In this document: one piece after another, positions 47,243-60,690 of the stretch | Numbering within the stretch: the stretch's first letter is position 1 | Layout: each line of letters starts with the position of its first letter | Source: Styela clava | Lineage: Eukaryota > Chordata > Ascidiacea > Stolidobranchia > Styelidae | Reading direction: 5' to 3' | Length of the DNA: 64,000 bases | NCBI RefSeq assembly: GCF_964204865.1 | Contig: NC_135251.1 | Span: forward strand, 26,350,001-26,414,000 | The notes under the pieces: generated by a model | What the model was told of the DNA's origin: nothing | Databases searched by the model: none | What the model saw: the letters and a program-made list of their open reading frames with translations, nothing else | Translations under genes and position numbers: made by a program

Positions 47243-48617
47243 TAGGGCTGGGCGTTTCGAAACACTGTTTCGATACGTTTCGAAACACTGATATGTCGAA
47301 ACGGCGCTGTTTCGACTTCCGAAACGGACATTATGACGTCATAGCAATAACCATCTGAAATCAGTCAAAATATCATTCAGCGATGTCCAAGTCGAATTTC
47401 ATATCTGAATTTATTTCGAATATCGCGACTCTCAAATATCGTTTTTAGTGTTTATAAAAATATTGAATATATTTCAACATAGTCGAGATAGTCTGGGTTA
47501 CTGCGGCAATAAATCTAAAATCAAATTTTGTCGTAAATAATCTTTTTCACCCTTAGTTTCTATAGTGACCGAGCATGTCCTGCATTTGCCCCGTATGAAC
47601 TAGCTCTGGAATATCATTTAGTATCTATCGCAGATTTTATTGTTACACTGCCGTCGTTAATATTAATATAGTTCAGTGCAAGTTTGCGGTATTAATTTAT
47701 AAGCAATAATAAAAGCATAACAGTCGACGTGAAATACTCAAATCAGAACTGACTTGAAGAAAAATGAAACACGATTTTCAGTCTTAACTCTCCGTCATTG
47801 GTGGATGGAAATTTGTGAATTGGGTCGACTCATTTGATTACGACGATAATCGCGTTATAAGCAAAACAAACAGTCAAAATTTGTGGGGGGAGGGATAATT
47901 GTGGCGGAATTTAGCTTAACGATGTCGATGTCACGCTGACGATAAACAGTCACAACAAAAGTTAGCCGCGACAAAAATCCGAATTTATATTAATTTTACT
48001 GTTTAATTTAAATCATTTCTCTGGGCGCCTAGTTATAGCTAATTTCAATCAACGATAATATCATGAAAGCCCATTTCCTGTGTTCATGGAGTTAAGAATG
48101 TATTTGGAATTCAGATTCAAAGATATTTTTTTAAATGTATTAGTCAAGTATTCGGTTGTGGCTTGGTATTATGGCTCTCCTTGGTATTATTACCCCAGTG
48201 GATCACAAGGCTCTGTGACATCGGATAATATAGAAAATGATCCCAATTATTACATAAGATGAGGGCAGGGTCGCATTGATACGTTGAGAGGCCCCATGCT
48301 ATATATGCTGCTTGTGAGCCCCATCTCTAACAATGACGTAATTCGTAATAATTATTCTGATGCCATTTGGTCACTGCTTTGTCATTAGCAAAAACCTTCA
48401 TTGAATTATCATTATCGTTTCATGCTCTCGAATTAGCCTCCAGTGCTTCGTTTTTGTGGTTTTAATTCTTGAAAATATGTGCAATTATACATTAAATTCG
48501 ATGGGTAATGATGGTTTTATTGTTTTTGACAAACGTGTGTTTCGTTTCGATTTCGTTTCGAAGGCAAAATTTCGTTTCGATTTCGAAACACCAGTGTTTC
48601 GAAAATGCCCAGCCCTA
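47243..48617. mobile_element. hAT-type non-autonomous element, family H, largest copy (1375 bp)
   Basis: Starts TAGGGCTGGGCGTTTCGAAA and ends TTTCGAAAATGCCCAGCCCTA. It is flanked by a perfect 8-bp duplication GTCGGTGT (47235-47242 and 48618-48625). Arrays of GTTTCGA-type motifs occur near both ends (47257-47310 and 48537-48600), possibly transposase-binding subterminal repeats. The interior has only short frames and no recognisable transposase. Confidence 0.93.
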
Positions 48618-48723
48618 GTCGGTGTCACGACTTGAGTTGCTCAGGTATGTCCAATCCCAGAAAAAATATTTCATAGTAAGAATATTCACTCCCATCATAT
48701 TCTATCATAATCGACGCACTACA

Positions 48724-48850
48724 ACAGGGTCGTCCAACCCGTGGTCCGCGGAAGCATTTTAAGTTGCCCGCGCTGAATTTTCAGAATTGAATATAAAAAA
48801 AAATGAGAAAAACTATTTTTCGAGTGATGTAGTATACAAAGATGTGATAC
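48724..48850. mobile_element. Single hAT-type terminus
   Basis: CAGGGTCGTCCAACCCGTGG followed by TCCGCGG closely resembles the right terminus (reverse complement) of the element at 22842-23426. No matching opposite end was found within a few hundred bases, so this looks like a truncated copy. Confidence 0.45.
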
Positions 48851-49561
48851 AACGATTTGTTTGATTCCCTGTAATCACAATCACATTGCTATACGACACT
48901 CCTCGAATCCCACCATGTTCATGACCTAGTGCTAATCTGATATTGACAGCAAGCGAAATCAGCTGGGGTAAAAAATCCACTCAAACATAGTTATTCAACT
49001 TTATTTAGGATTCTCTGCAACACAACGTTATTTTACAAAAGACGCCAACATGACAAAAATAACAAGGAAATAAATTGAAATTTAAAAATAAGATAATTAA
49101 ACAAAAAACAGAAAAACGCAATAATACAAAAATTCATCTTAATATTATTCAAATCATATTCCACCAGGAATGTCCGATTTCAGCACCGACTGTGCAAAAA
49201 TGACAAAAGGGCGATTTCTACAACGAAAAAAGCATTTATCGATAATTTAGGCATTTCAGAAAATATTCCTTATCGTTGAATAGAAACTTAAAAACATTCA
49301 ATAACGTAGAATGAAAAATTTTTCCTTTAAATAAACATCTGTGTTAATAATATTCTTTGGACTATTTTGATTTTTTTACATTCGAAAACTCGCAAACACA
49401 ATGCGCAAAAAGATGAAATTAAATAAAAATATGAAAAGAAAGAATAAAATGGTGATATGGGGGAAAGGCTGAGAATAGTGCCAACCGTTTCTCTACAGAA
49501 GCAAATCACAAAACCTCTCCTTTATCTATGATGATGTCAATACCCGGATACTTGTTTAAAG

Positions 49562-49671
49562 GGTACTCCCGAAGTACGTGCACCAAGATGTCGCACAACC
49601 TGAACCCTAACCTGGTACACAACCGGAGTTCAGGCTGTGCGCCATCTTGGTGCGCATACTTAAGGAGGTCC
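49562..49671. mobile_element. 110-bp foldback MITE with 8-bp TSD
   Basis: The left end GGTACTCCCGAAGTACGTGC then ACCAAGATG, and the right end CATCTTGGTGCGCATACTTA then AGGAGGTCC, are about 28-bp inverted repeats. GTTTAAAG flanks both sides (49554-49561 and 49672-49679). Its interior contains CCTAACCTGGTACACA, related to the termini of MITE family A, so it may be a derivative of that family. A fragment of the same terminus is at 6967-7012. Confidence 0.85.
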
Positions 49672-50187
49672 GTTTAAAGTTCTACTCCAAGATGAGATCG
49701 ATTTTGAATACAATAATATTTTCGCAATGAATTGTTTTTTAATAACATACCGTACTGTATTTATAAAACATCTTTTATTTTGAAATTTACTATATGGACA
49801 CTACTATATCCAGAAGCTGAATAAAAAGACAATTCGACAAATATGATTTTGTCAAGGACAATTTTCTGTGCTCGTTTATTATAGGAAAAGGGGTTAACAA
49901 AAATACATTTGTTGAGGAACATATTGAGTGGAAGTACGGCTTCACATTTACAAATCAAAGTAACGATGCGCCTAATACCAGTTTACGTGTGCTGCTAAAT
50001 ATCCTAAAAACAAAAGTTAATTTACTAAATTCCCCCAAATTTTTACATCTTATTACTATGTAATTAGGAATTTTTTACTTGAATTCAACTTAACAGCTTT
50101 AACAAAGGCAAGACTATGACAAAAATGCGCTTGATACTTATGGATTGCGGGGTACTATTCCACTAACGCAGCGGCATATCTGGTAAG

Positions 50188-53100
50188 TCAAGATTTATCC
50201 GCATGGTGGTAGTGATGATGATAATGATGAAAATGTTGTTCGCCTTTCCCTTTGGACTCGGGACTTGAAGAATTGGTCACGTGTTTTGACACAGGAGATG
50301 AATCAGACGAACATATTGCTGCTAAAACTGATTCTCCTGATATACCATGGTGGTAATGATGATGGTGGTAAATATTAGAAACGGAAGAAGCATTACCCGT
50401 TGAAGATTCTTGTAAGTTATTACTCTGTGAGTTTGTTTCAGTCATATTGTTTTTACAACTTGTAGGTAATTCGGTTGTCGTATGACGAATAACTGTTTTG
50501 TTATTCGATTCGATGTTCGATTTTGTGAATTCATTTCCCGAATCGCTGCTACTGTCATCGTCCGCTTCGTCGCTATCTCGACGTCTACCGGTAGCTCTGC
50601 ACATTTCGTGCGCACCTTGACGTTGAAGCTCTTTTAATCTTAGATACATAGCCTCTTGAAAGTGTTGATCATACGGGGAAGCAAATCTTGGATCTTTTCT
50701 TCTGTTTTTGAGCATAGCGCTTCGAGGGTCGTTACCATGACAACGGAGGCGACGATCTCTGCTCTTAGAGTTTAATTTATCTTGATTAATTTGGCCGACA
50801 TCTGGCAGAGTTTTGTGTCTCGTTCCACAAGAATCTTTATTTCCAAGTCCTTTCTTAATTTCTGCTGAATCTGAGTTTTCGTTGAAAGAATTCTGATTGA
50901 GTCCATTTAATTTGGAATATAGTTTTTCACGTTCCAATTTTTCTGACGAGTGAATCGGATGATGGTTTTGGTGTTCGCGGAATGATCGTTCTCGCGATCT
51001 TGAAATTTCTTTTATTTTGTCGTGATACTGATTGATTTGTCCTGCTTTCAGTTGAGTCGCCGACACATCGCTTCTGTGTCTCCTGCAAATAAGAAATTGA
51101 AAATAAAAACAACAATACAAGTCATAAAATTCAAATGTAATAACAACGTGGTCCATGGATGAATCTTGGATACCCTAAGATAGCTACTAAGCCCTAACCG
51201 CGCAAAGTGCAATTTTAGTTATATGTTCTAAATTTAGTTGATTTTGTCCAAGTAATGCTGAAATCAATGATATAGGCGGAATCGCGTCTACGTGGAATTT
51301 TGACTGACGCGAAACACGCGATATACCCGAATAACGCGTCAAAAAATTAAAATTGATTATCACCGAACCACGAACAAAAGTAAACTAAATAAATGACGTT
51401 TATCCACTATAGTTTCTCAACCAAATGCTATTATAGAAATAATCTTTTAGGTAAGATTTTACTGCTGCTATTTTTCATATATATTAGAGTTTTTCACCGT
51501 CGAGAGAAATTATTTCGGCTTAAGCTTGGAACGACCTTAATCCTTTTCTCTTTGTTCGTCAGAGTTTGGTGGGGCCTGTGAGGATTAGGCTGATTCATGT
51601 CGACGAGTTGTTGTGAGATTTGGGATAACTTACCACTTCTGTGCACTTAAATATTTTATATTTACAAAATATATTTCATTACGCATGGTCAAAAGAAGAA
51701 TAGCAAGTTATAGGCAGATTTTGGGATGGCCCATGCTGTTTAAATAGTTAAGATTTAAAAAAGATAAAACAAGAGTTTTTTCAAATTGAGATGTGGAAAA
51801 TTTCCCCATTAGTGATTTTACGCGGAAATGGAATGCTAATCACAGTCAACCTAAGCAAATCCGACCCGACCTTTAGACCAAATTGTAAACGCTAAAAATA
51901 CCAGACCATCATCTTTTTGAAATGGATCCAAGTATATAGGTGAGGAGATTCGAAGAGAAGAATTTTAATGATATTTTTTTGGTTTTGCCTGATTATGAAA
52001 AACGATATTGTGCGAAAAAAGTGAAACGCTTATATAAATATATGTGTAATAATATTAAATTGTCGAAGTGGAACTACAGCAATTCTGATCAACAATTTTT
52101 CCCAAAATTTTCCAGGTGTAGTTAAAATATATTTAAATTAGCCTGGTCAACGTAGTAGGGAGAAGTGTAGCCGTTTACAACCGGGATGAAAAATGTTTGG
52201 CCGTGTACGTAAATAGGTTGGAAAAAGCCGGGCAGCAGCGCGGCGGGATCTGTTTTAACGCGACTTAGAGCGTCATCCTCTCAAATGCGCTCAACCAGCG
52301 TGCAAGGCTAAGTACACAAAAACTAATTCCCTGGTTAAACCACTTTTGTGAAAATAAATAGGAGTTGGTGTTAAATTCTACAGCAAGATCATCTTAGATC
52401 CAACATTAGGTGAATATAAAATATGCAATTTATCTTCATCCCATTCTTGGCCAGTGTGATATTTTATCGCGCAGAAAACTTGAAGGTAATTCGTGCTGAA
52501 TATTCAAAGGGGCGACGTTCCTTTTTAATGAGAAGCGGTGAACGCACTTCCGCATACGCTATTATTGTTTTTCTGTTTCATTGTTTTTACAGTAAAAATA
52601 TTTTAGCCATAAAATTTTGTCACAATTTTAGTCGGATGAACTCCCAAAATGCGCGCTTATAAAACTTGCTAGCGCCATTTTGCTTCTAACATCCAAAAAT
52701 TAAAATTTTAGAACAACAATACCTATACAACAAATATCAACATTGGATGGTACATCCATTATATATGTTATTCGATTCCTATATACACAGACTCAAAATA
52801 TAAATTTGAATCATGACATTTTCAACGAAAGGAAGAACATATCGACTAAAAATAATATTGCATAATTGAATAATAATACATAATTTGTGAAACAGACAAT
52901 ACCGCCAAAGGTATACAGTCAAATTAATGATTCTCTTACACATTATTCATCTACAAAATTATAAAACCGACTGCAGTTATCGCAGTTCGTAAGATTCATG
53001 GGGCGATCAAATATGAGTGTGTTTCATGTACGACTCGTTGTTCAGAGACGATCAACATATACGAGTGTTTCATTAATGACAATGCGATAAATACAAGTTA

Positions 53101-56100
53101 CAAAACGACATGTAATTTTCAGAGATCGTAACTTGTCATGATATAAATATTTTATGAACTTCGTCTATGGTGATAGAACTGAAAACGCATTCTTTTTGTG
53201 GTAAATTCTTTACTGAAATGTATATAATTTAATAGTTTGCATATTCCAAAAATAGAAAATCATGATACAAACAAAATACCAAAATAACGATCAAATAAGC
53301 CGACACTGCGATGACTAGAATGATTGAAAAGAGACTTCTTGGACAGAACCAACCTAAATTGTAACATTTCGAACTAAGCGGCGTTTCTAGTCCTACCCTG
53401 GACTTTTAACCTGTGTTAAAATACTACAAGTCTAAAGTGCTAACCAACAGGGTACCACACACGAAGTACTGCAGATTATTGATATAAAATGGTTTCAAAA
53501 GAAAATTTTTATACTGCAATAATGCCTAAAGGTCGTCCGCTTAATTTTCAATACCAGTGATACGTTTTGCAGCAGTATCGGCATATATATGTAATAGTGC
53601 TTATGTTAATAACGCTACAATTTTACAAACATGACCGCTGGTACAAAATTATATTTTCGACGAGCTAGCAAATACATATAATTTTGTCATCAAAGAAAAT
53701 GCCGACTTTACTCTGAAGGTATAAAACGTCACCAAGTACACGAAATGAAAGTCGATGTTGAAGTATCATAAATTGTGACATTTCGTTAGACGTTCGATAA
53801 ACGCTCAGTAAAGGCCGAACGTTGTGTATTAACAGTGAGCGATTTACTAATATCATAGAAAATTGACTATGTATGATTGCCGCATCAGTGGCCATAGAGG
53901 TTCCATATTAAATTCTTCATGGATTATGCTCTCTTCATGGGATTAAACGGACATAGCTGGGCAATATAATAGGACCCAACCCGTTTTAGTATTTTAGTAA
54001 GACCATAATTGGGCTATTGCTTTTTTCTCAATCCGTGAATAACAATTCCTTTCACACCTATGTCATCAAAATCTTATATTCGTGTAATATTTATGTTGTC
54101 GGCTAGATAGCCTTGGTCCAGATGACCATTAAAACTCAGATGAGAAATTCCACCGTAACCTCCACGTTTCAATTCATTTCTTATTTATTTTAAAAAGTAT
54201 TACAAGAGGAAAAGACGATGTAATAACTTTGTCACAGTAGTGTAATTCGGTATCCGAATCGAATCGGATTAGATTATTAACGACTGTATAGAGAGCATTA
54301 AAAATGTGCTTAACAATATTACTTTACAAACTGCACTTTTCCGCTACTGTTGAGGTCTCTAATTCCATTTATTTATGGGCGTGGTTAGTTAAAGATGACT
54401 CATCCGTGACCAAAAGTCAATTCAAAATCTTCAAAATATGCGGCCTAACTCTTCCGTTCAATGACGTTTTCCCTGGTGGAAACGTTTTGATGCCTTTTGG
54501 GAATATCAATCATTAGCGGCCAACGGTTTCCGTATTCCCTTTTATTCTTGCAGTAAAATTAATAATATCATTAATATAATGTATTTATAGCACACACAGT
54601 GCGGCTTACAACATTAATAGGATCTATTAGACACCTACGGGACCCAAAGGAAAGCATTAAACACTTATTAGAGGCGTAATTTGATGAAAGCGATGACTAA
54701 CTATAAACCATCTACAAAGGTTCCCAAGAACAGAAGTATATTCGGAAACAAATAACAACATTTGAACATTGTGTTGTCATTATTACGGATCACCATATTC
54801 CACAAATATAATTTTCCGAGATTATTCAGGCCATACCTTTCTAAATTACAATAACAAATGTAGTCAAAACGAGCTTATGTGAATATTTTTACGAGTAAAT
54901 TTCCTCAATGCGTAGCCTTCAATATATTCGGCGGGACCTTTATAAAGGGTGCTGTTACATGCATGGATTGAATAAATTCGTGAAAGTGTTTTATCATGGT
55001 TACATCCTAAAGATGTTTGAGGTTATTGGGTGGTAACATAGCGATAAACGTTTAGGAAATCGCAATGTATATGGCAAAGATCAAGATATGAAGAGTAATA
55101 AATAAATTCCTGTATGGAATTCAAATTGGCTCGATTTCTGAGAGTATAAATTTCAACTTAACGAAATAACACTAATTTTTTTTTCCTTGACAAATATTTA
55201 TTTTTCTAAAATACACCAAACTTACTGGCATTCTATGATGACTAAATTTTATTGTACTATTTGTGGTTGCAACCGAAATTTATGGTCACAATGCAAAAGC
55301 TGAATGACCCAAGGTTTCATAATTTGTGTGATAAACTTTTCGCGGGTGCCCACTTCACGGTATTTAAAAAATTGAACAACGATGTCTAGTACTTGATGTA
55401 TGTATCTCATTCTTGTATTTGTGGACAATGTGGCAATCGAAAAGTTCAGTTAGTGGATTAATCGTGCTTTTTTGGATTCGGAAAAAAGATTAATGTCATG
55501 GCATAAATAATCGATGCCATGCATGGTCAAAATCAGGTCGAAAAAATGGCGTCGGTATCTGTGGCAAACAAGTAAGCTTACATAAGACGACAAGATATAT
55601 AGAATAATTAATTAGGAATCTCCATCATAATCAACACATTGTCAATTTCGTGTCAAATTTTTCGAGTATTAATCTCAATGTTATGAAAAAACGGCAAATC
55701 TGCGGCGATTAATTGCCAGAAAATGAGACAAACAGGTATGTAATGTTTATGAAGTATTTTCGTATGATATGTAGAGATCGAACGCCCTGTATTGAGTTCA
55801 ACTTTGCGCCACTTTTCGTATATATTCACGGCGGTTGATGAAAAACCACTTATTATTAACTCTCAATCGCTGAGAATTTCCTCAAAACAAGCCCGAGTTA
55901 GTTAATATTTATATTCTTTTTATCGCTTGGATCTAAATCTAAATGTGAAGTAATGCATTTCATGGTCGAGACCCGTTTTATAAGACCTAATATGAGGAAC
56001 ACGTACTACTTGCTAAAGAATATTGTGTAAGTGTACGACATTGTCAAGTCATAAAACTCAAGGTACATTCCAACGTTACAAAGGTTTAATATGGCTCAGG

Positions 56101-56890
56101 GCACAAACAACTTGTGTTTATTTTCTGTCAACAAGGTTTAACCGACTCGGCCAGCGCGGTTTGCCGGAAAGTCGCATAAAAATCCGATTCCGGGTCACAA
56201 GGCTTTGTCAGAAAAACAAGCGATTTATTTCCAATTCATGCTTGGAAGGTTGTGAACTAGTAAAAACAAAAACGAGTCGAGTTCATTTATAAAAAGTCAC
56301 AAACAACTGCTAATCACATCAAACGAAAAATCTAGCTCGAGCGGTTAGCGACAACAATAGAGTTTGGTGAGATCACCGCCACACGGAAGCTAAGATGGCG
56401 ACGTCACCCACTAAATTATGGAAAAACTAAGAATGAAATTACTTTTTGAAAAATTGAGACTTGTTCTTCTGTCATTCGGTAAATCGTTTTAATATTTCTG
56501 AATTGGTTCTCATTGTCACAAAATAACAAGGTGTCGACTATGTGTTTAGATTACAACTTGATTCAAATTAGTCGGTTTACACTCTGTGTGTATTTGAAAT
56601 CTTGTCTAACATAATTTCACCTTTAGTAAGTTGATGAAAATAAAAAATACTTACCGGACTCTGCTATCATTTGAGATTTTTCTATTTGAAGGTTCTGTTT
56701 TCGGACAATCCTGGCAGCGGCAATCCGTTTTGGCTTTATTAGGATTCGATGAGGTGCGATGCAACTTTGACTGACTCTGTCTTTCTGGTGTTACAGATAG
56801 TCTCACTCTGACTGTTTTTCTTCCTTGAGGGGATTCACCCACTTTGTTATCAACGGCGTCGTAAATGGAAGACATTAATCGAACCATGTC
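50188..56890 (-). CDS. Unrecognised gene, 3' part (two exons) with histidine-rich C-terminus
   Basis: Two exons splice cleanly on the - strand: 56890-56655 (acceptor GTCTTCAG, donor gtaagt) and 51082-50188 (acceptor TTATTTGCAG), joined in an Arg codon, giving about 376 residues to the stop. The upstream exon begins DMVRLMSSIYDAVDNKVGES and is Ser/Lys/Arg-rich with a CRCQDC cluster. The last exon has a charged helical part (PYDQHFQEAMYLRLKELQRQ), an acidic serine run (DEADDDSSSDSGNE) and two histidine clusters (YHHHHYHHG and HFHHYHHHYHHADKS at the C-terminus). This looks like a long disordered cytoplasmic or nuclear tail. The first exon opens at an acceptor, so more exons lie upstream; a hydrophobic candidate is at 61.7-61.97 kb. 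No family is recognised. The His clusters could bind metal ions, but that is speculation. Confidence 0.62.
51083..56654 (-). other. Large intron of the His-rich gene (5.6 kb)
   Basis: Sequence between the two exons of the His-rich gene. Only short open frames are seen on either strand and none has family features. A tRNA-like pseudogene/SINE piece occurs at about 53388-53457. The rest is unremarkable AT-rich sequence. Confidence 0.45.
53388..53457 (-). repeat. tRNA-like pseudogene or SINE head
   Basis: On the - strand, CCTGTTGGTTAGCACTTTAG resembles a tRNA D-arm with A box. AACACAGGTTAAAAGTCC, about 25 bases further, resembles a T-arm with a damaged B box (consensus GGTTCGANTCC). The outer bases do not form a proper seven-pair acceptor stem and the T-loop is degenerate, so I do not call a functional tRNA. 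Confidence 0.4.
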
Positions 56891-59180
56891 CTGAAGACAA
56901 ATTGCATTTGGTTATTCATGGGAAAATATCAAAGTACACGGTATATTCAAATGCCGATTTCCGATGCTTCGAAACCAGCATAAAGATACGTGTAACCCAG
57001 AAAATTCAACAATGGTTAAAAATATCGATTTTCATCACTCTGCACTTATGAATGTGTTATGAATGTGTAAAATTTCGAATTTTGAGTAAACCCGATTAGT
57101 TTGGTATTATTTAAAATTTCTTGGATGCGGTACCAAATCCTAATATTTTCCAACTTTCCTTCCAATATACCGTATCCATAAGTCTGTACTTCACTTTATA
57201 GTTTCAATTAAGAACTCTGAGTTTGCGTGAGACTGAGTTGAGTGAGTTACGACGACCTTAATTTGACTAAATGCCTCAGCACGAACTCTCAATCTTGGAT
57301 AATTCTGTTTTACCTCAACACTATTGCTAACAACTAACTCTTTTCTATAAACTCTCCATTACGAGTATTTATAAGAAAAAAAATCTCTTGAAAATGACAA
57401 AGTGGGGTACTGTCGCAAAATATAGAATCAAGTAGGACGTCAATGGAAAATAATCAACAGAAAAAGCATTTAAAGTCCTTCAATCGATTGATGAAAAAAT
57501 TTTCAAGTGAAAACACAACCCTGCCAGATGAACACTTGTATATTCACTTTGATATTGAACTGTTTTATCTACTCTGTGTTGTGGTGTATTCGCCACATCA
57601 GGGAACAACCATCCGCTCTCTCATGACAGGACTCGCTATCGAATTGGGCGTTAACCAAAACTTAGCAGTAAAAAAATATGTCTCTGTTCACCCCATTATT
57701 CAATAAATGAAAGTGCACGCATAAATAATCAGCAAATTGGACGCAAATATATATTATTATTATTATTATAATATACACTACAAGTCATCGTCCAGTTTAG
57801 GTGCGATTAAACAATGCGGATCATGGAGGTTATCCAATATTTTGACTTTGATCGGGAATATAGATTTGAATTTTGTGGGAAAATTATTATTGGAAGTTCA
57901 ATGCGAGATATTTGAATATGAGTAGTCTTCATGACTTATGCAAGTAAATAGACTGTAAGTAGGATGTAACCTCTGGGAAATAATTTTTCAGTTAAAAAAT
58001 GCATTGTGAAATAGCCAATACGGTGAGCGGCGATTTATTTAGGCATCAGTAAGAATAATTAATGAGTGTCTTATGCTTAATTTTTATTATCAAATTATGA
58101 ATACGATTACAACAAGTTTGATATAAGGAATTCGGAATAAGGCCTGAAATCGATTTTAATATGATAGCACACGAATTTGGTTCGAAAGGGGATCAGGGCA
58201 TTCCTACAGATGGCAGCTATTTCCTCTTGTCGCTAAAGACACCGTTTCATAAAATAAATAATTAATGGACGTCACTTCAAAGTGGCATCACCACATAAAA
58301 CGTTGCCGGATTAGCTGTTAACAAGTCCCGGAAGAGATCTTTCATTGTGCTGTAACATTTTAAGTTATATTTAACCAGACTTGAAACATAAATAAATCGT
58401 TCTGTTTACATGTCGTATATACATAAACTTGCTTGGGCGTCTCTGCCCGGAAAAAGGCGAAACAATGAGCAGATTTTACTAAAACGCGGCAAGATGAAAG
58501 TCATATATATAATCCACAAGTTAAAGTCAATAAAATTCAACTTATTCTAGTTCAATAGGGGCTTTATTAACGAAAACTTTATTCATATTCGATTAAGCAC
58601 GGTTTATGCGTGGCAAAAAAACTTTCGAAAGGATTGAACATCTGGAAAACAGAACTTACCGTCAGTTAGAATTAAAGCGTATGTCAGACTTAGAGCTGTC
58701 ACATAATGTATTTAAATCAAATGTCGCAGAGTAGGAATTTTAAAGGAAAAACTTAAAATCAAAATTGTATCAAAAAATTACATCAAATCTACATCAAAAA
58801 ATTATTTAAATCGCTCCGATTAAAAACATCAAAAAAAAAACATAAAAGTCAAATATTTTACGTAAAAATAAATTTAACTTCCGTAACACCGATTGAATAA
58901 AAGTGACGCGTTCGTTACGATCAGCGCTGAAAGAAACAATGTAATCATTTTGATATTATTCATTTCAAAAGCTCAAAAACAAACCGAAACCCTTTACCAT
59001 ACGCATAAAGCCACATAAAACACAATAATAAACCCTTCATTGGCACGGATGAATTTACGTGGTCGGTATAAATCGGCGCCCAATGAAAATAATCAAATCG
59101 GACATAAAAGGCTGGTGTGGTGCGTGCGAACTTCTCATTAAAGTCATATAATGTTTTTCTAGTCAATTTTCCATTTAAGT
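56891..59180. other. Non-coding stretch, upstream intron candidate
   Basis: No supported exon. Contains a short ATT microsatellite near 57750-57772. Frames at 57443-57706 (+) and 58960-59166 (-) lack splice context or recognisable features. If the exon at 61.7-61.97 kb belongs to the His-rich gene, this is intron. Confidence 0.35.
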
Positions 59181-59190
59181 TAGATTATAA

Positions 59191-59241
59191 ATGGTCCAAA
59201 AGTAACATACGATTTTCAAACGCGGCGTACTTTTGGACCAT
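59191..59241. repeat. Perfect 14-bp inverted repeat (hairpin)
   Basis: ATGGTCCAAAAGTA (59191-59204) and its exact complement TACTTTTGGACCAT (59228-59241) are separated by 23 bases. It could be a miniature foldback element or the tips of a deleted transposon. No function is assigned. Confidence 0.8.
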
Positions 59242-60529
59242 GCCATTTGGTTAAAATAATGTTAAGTAAGCAAATAAATCCGTTTGCACGTAACGTAAAT
59301 ACGAAATTTAGATGGAAGATAAATCTTAAGAAATCATATTATTTATTATATATACCGAAGAAAACGATTTATGATAGTGTATTTGAATTACATAAATAAC
59401 ATGGTATATTACAGTCTATTCTCCGCAGGAGAACGGCAATTACTAATACTTTTAGCACGATATAAGCAGGCTGAGTTAATCAACAGGCGCCAATAATTTC
59501 AATATACTAAAATGAATTGTATGGTGACAGGGAAATGTTTTTTCTTGTTTTAACTATTTTTTTTTATAGTTTACTGCCTCCTTTTCAGTGTAATATCATC
59601 TAAGACTGGTTAATTTCGGGGTGAAATCATGCATTCTGAACTTAACTTTCAGTCAAACGACGACACTTTTCTTAGTACAAGCAAAGCATCGCTATTTGAC
59701 TTTAAGCGCATGCACGAATGTCGTTGTCTTGAAGAATTTAACGGGATCTGATTACTAACGCCCCCTTTCTATTGTCAGATTGATAAAAAAAATTACTTGA
59801 TTTTTCTAAACGATAGTACGAATTGAAGAATTATGCCTTATTAAAATGATAAATTTCAAAATTAGGGCGCCTTATTTCTGATAGAAAAAATAAACAAATA
59901 AATCGCTTCAATAACTACAGTTTACGCGACAAGAAAAAATAAACAAACCGAGAAAAATGGTTTCATCCAGAATCTTGCCACTAACGTTTAAAAAACTTGC
60001 TGGTGTGGCGTTTACCTTCGATTTTAAAAGACGGTACTTTACGATGTCATTATATTAACATCAGTATAAACGTGGTTTCATTTATCCTATTGTGGATAAG
60101 AGGACTGTTTTCCCAAATTCCATCTTTACCACTTCGGGGCTTTTTATGATAAAATGATTACTCCAATTACCCTATTACCATATCAATGACACTGATTTTA
60201 TTACGTTCGCGTTAAATGCGCGATTCAAGAAGAATTCGATGGAAAATGTGGCAACTGTCGCTTTGCAACAGTTCTCTCTCAACAGATTACAACTCATGAC
60301 TTCTCAATATTCATTTTCGAACTCTTAAACTGGGGTTGGTATGGTAGGATTGGATGGAACTCCTGATCAGAAATGTTGAGTGAGGAATGTTTGAAGGATT
60401 GAGAACAGGACACTACTAAGTATCATCTTGTGGGCTGATTACAAAAGGATTCCTGCTAGAACAAGCCAGAAATTTGGACAAAGGCCTTCAATGAAGGAAT
60501 AAAACTTTCATGCTATAATATAAAAGCGA

Positions 60530-60690
60530 CCGATTCAGGTCGTTAAACTGCCTAAGTGGTTAAATCCGCGCGTAATTTGCTTCAATCGACAAACGATTGC
60601 GGCGCGGGACTGAATGAAGGGCCCTCGAGTCGATGGACTGACTACCGGATCCGAGCATACAATGGCGAGAAACGGATCCTTGAGCAAAAA
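60530..60690 (+). repeat. Possible tRNA-related repeat
   Basis: AACTGCCTAAGTGGTTAAAT resembles the A-box/D-arm of Ser or Leu tRNAs, and the following 100 bases are GC-rich compared with the surroundings. No convincing B box follows, so this is a weak SINE-like candidate. Confidence 0.25.

Noticed and set aside
53388-53457. Functional tRNA gene on the - strand
   Set aside because: The acceptor stem does not pair and the B box is damaged; described as a tRNA-like repeat instead.
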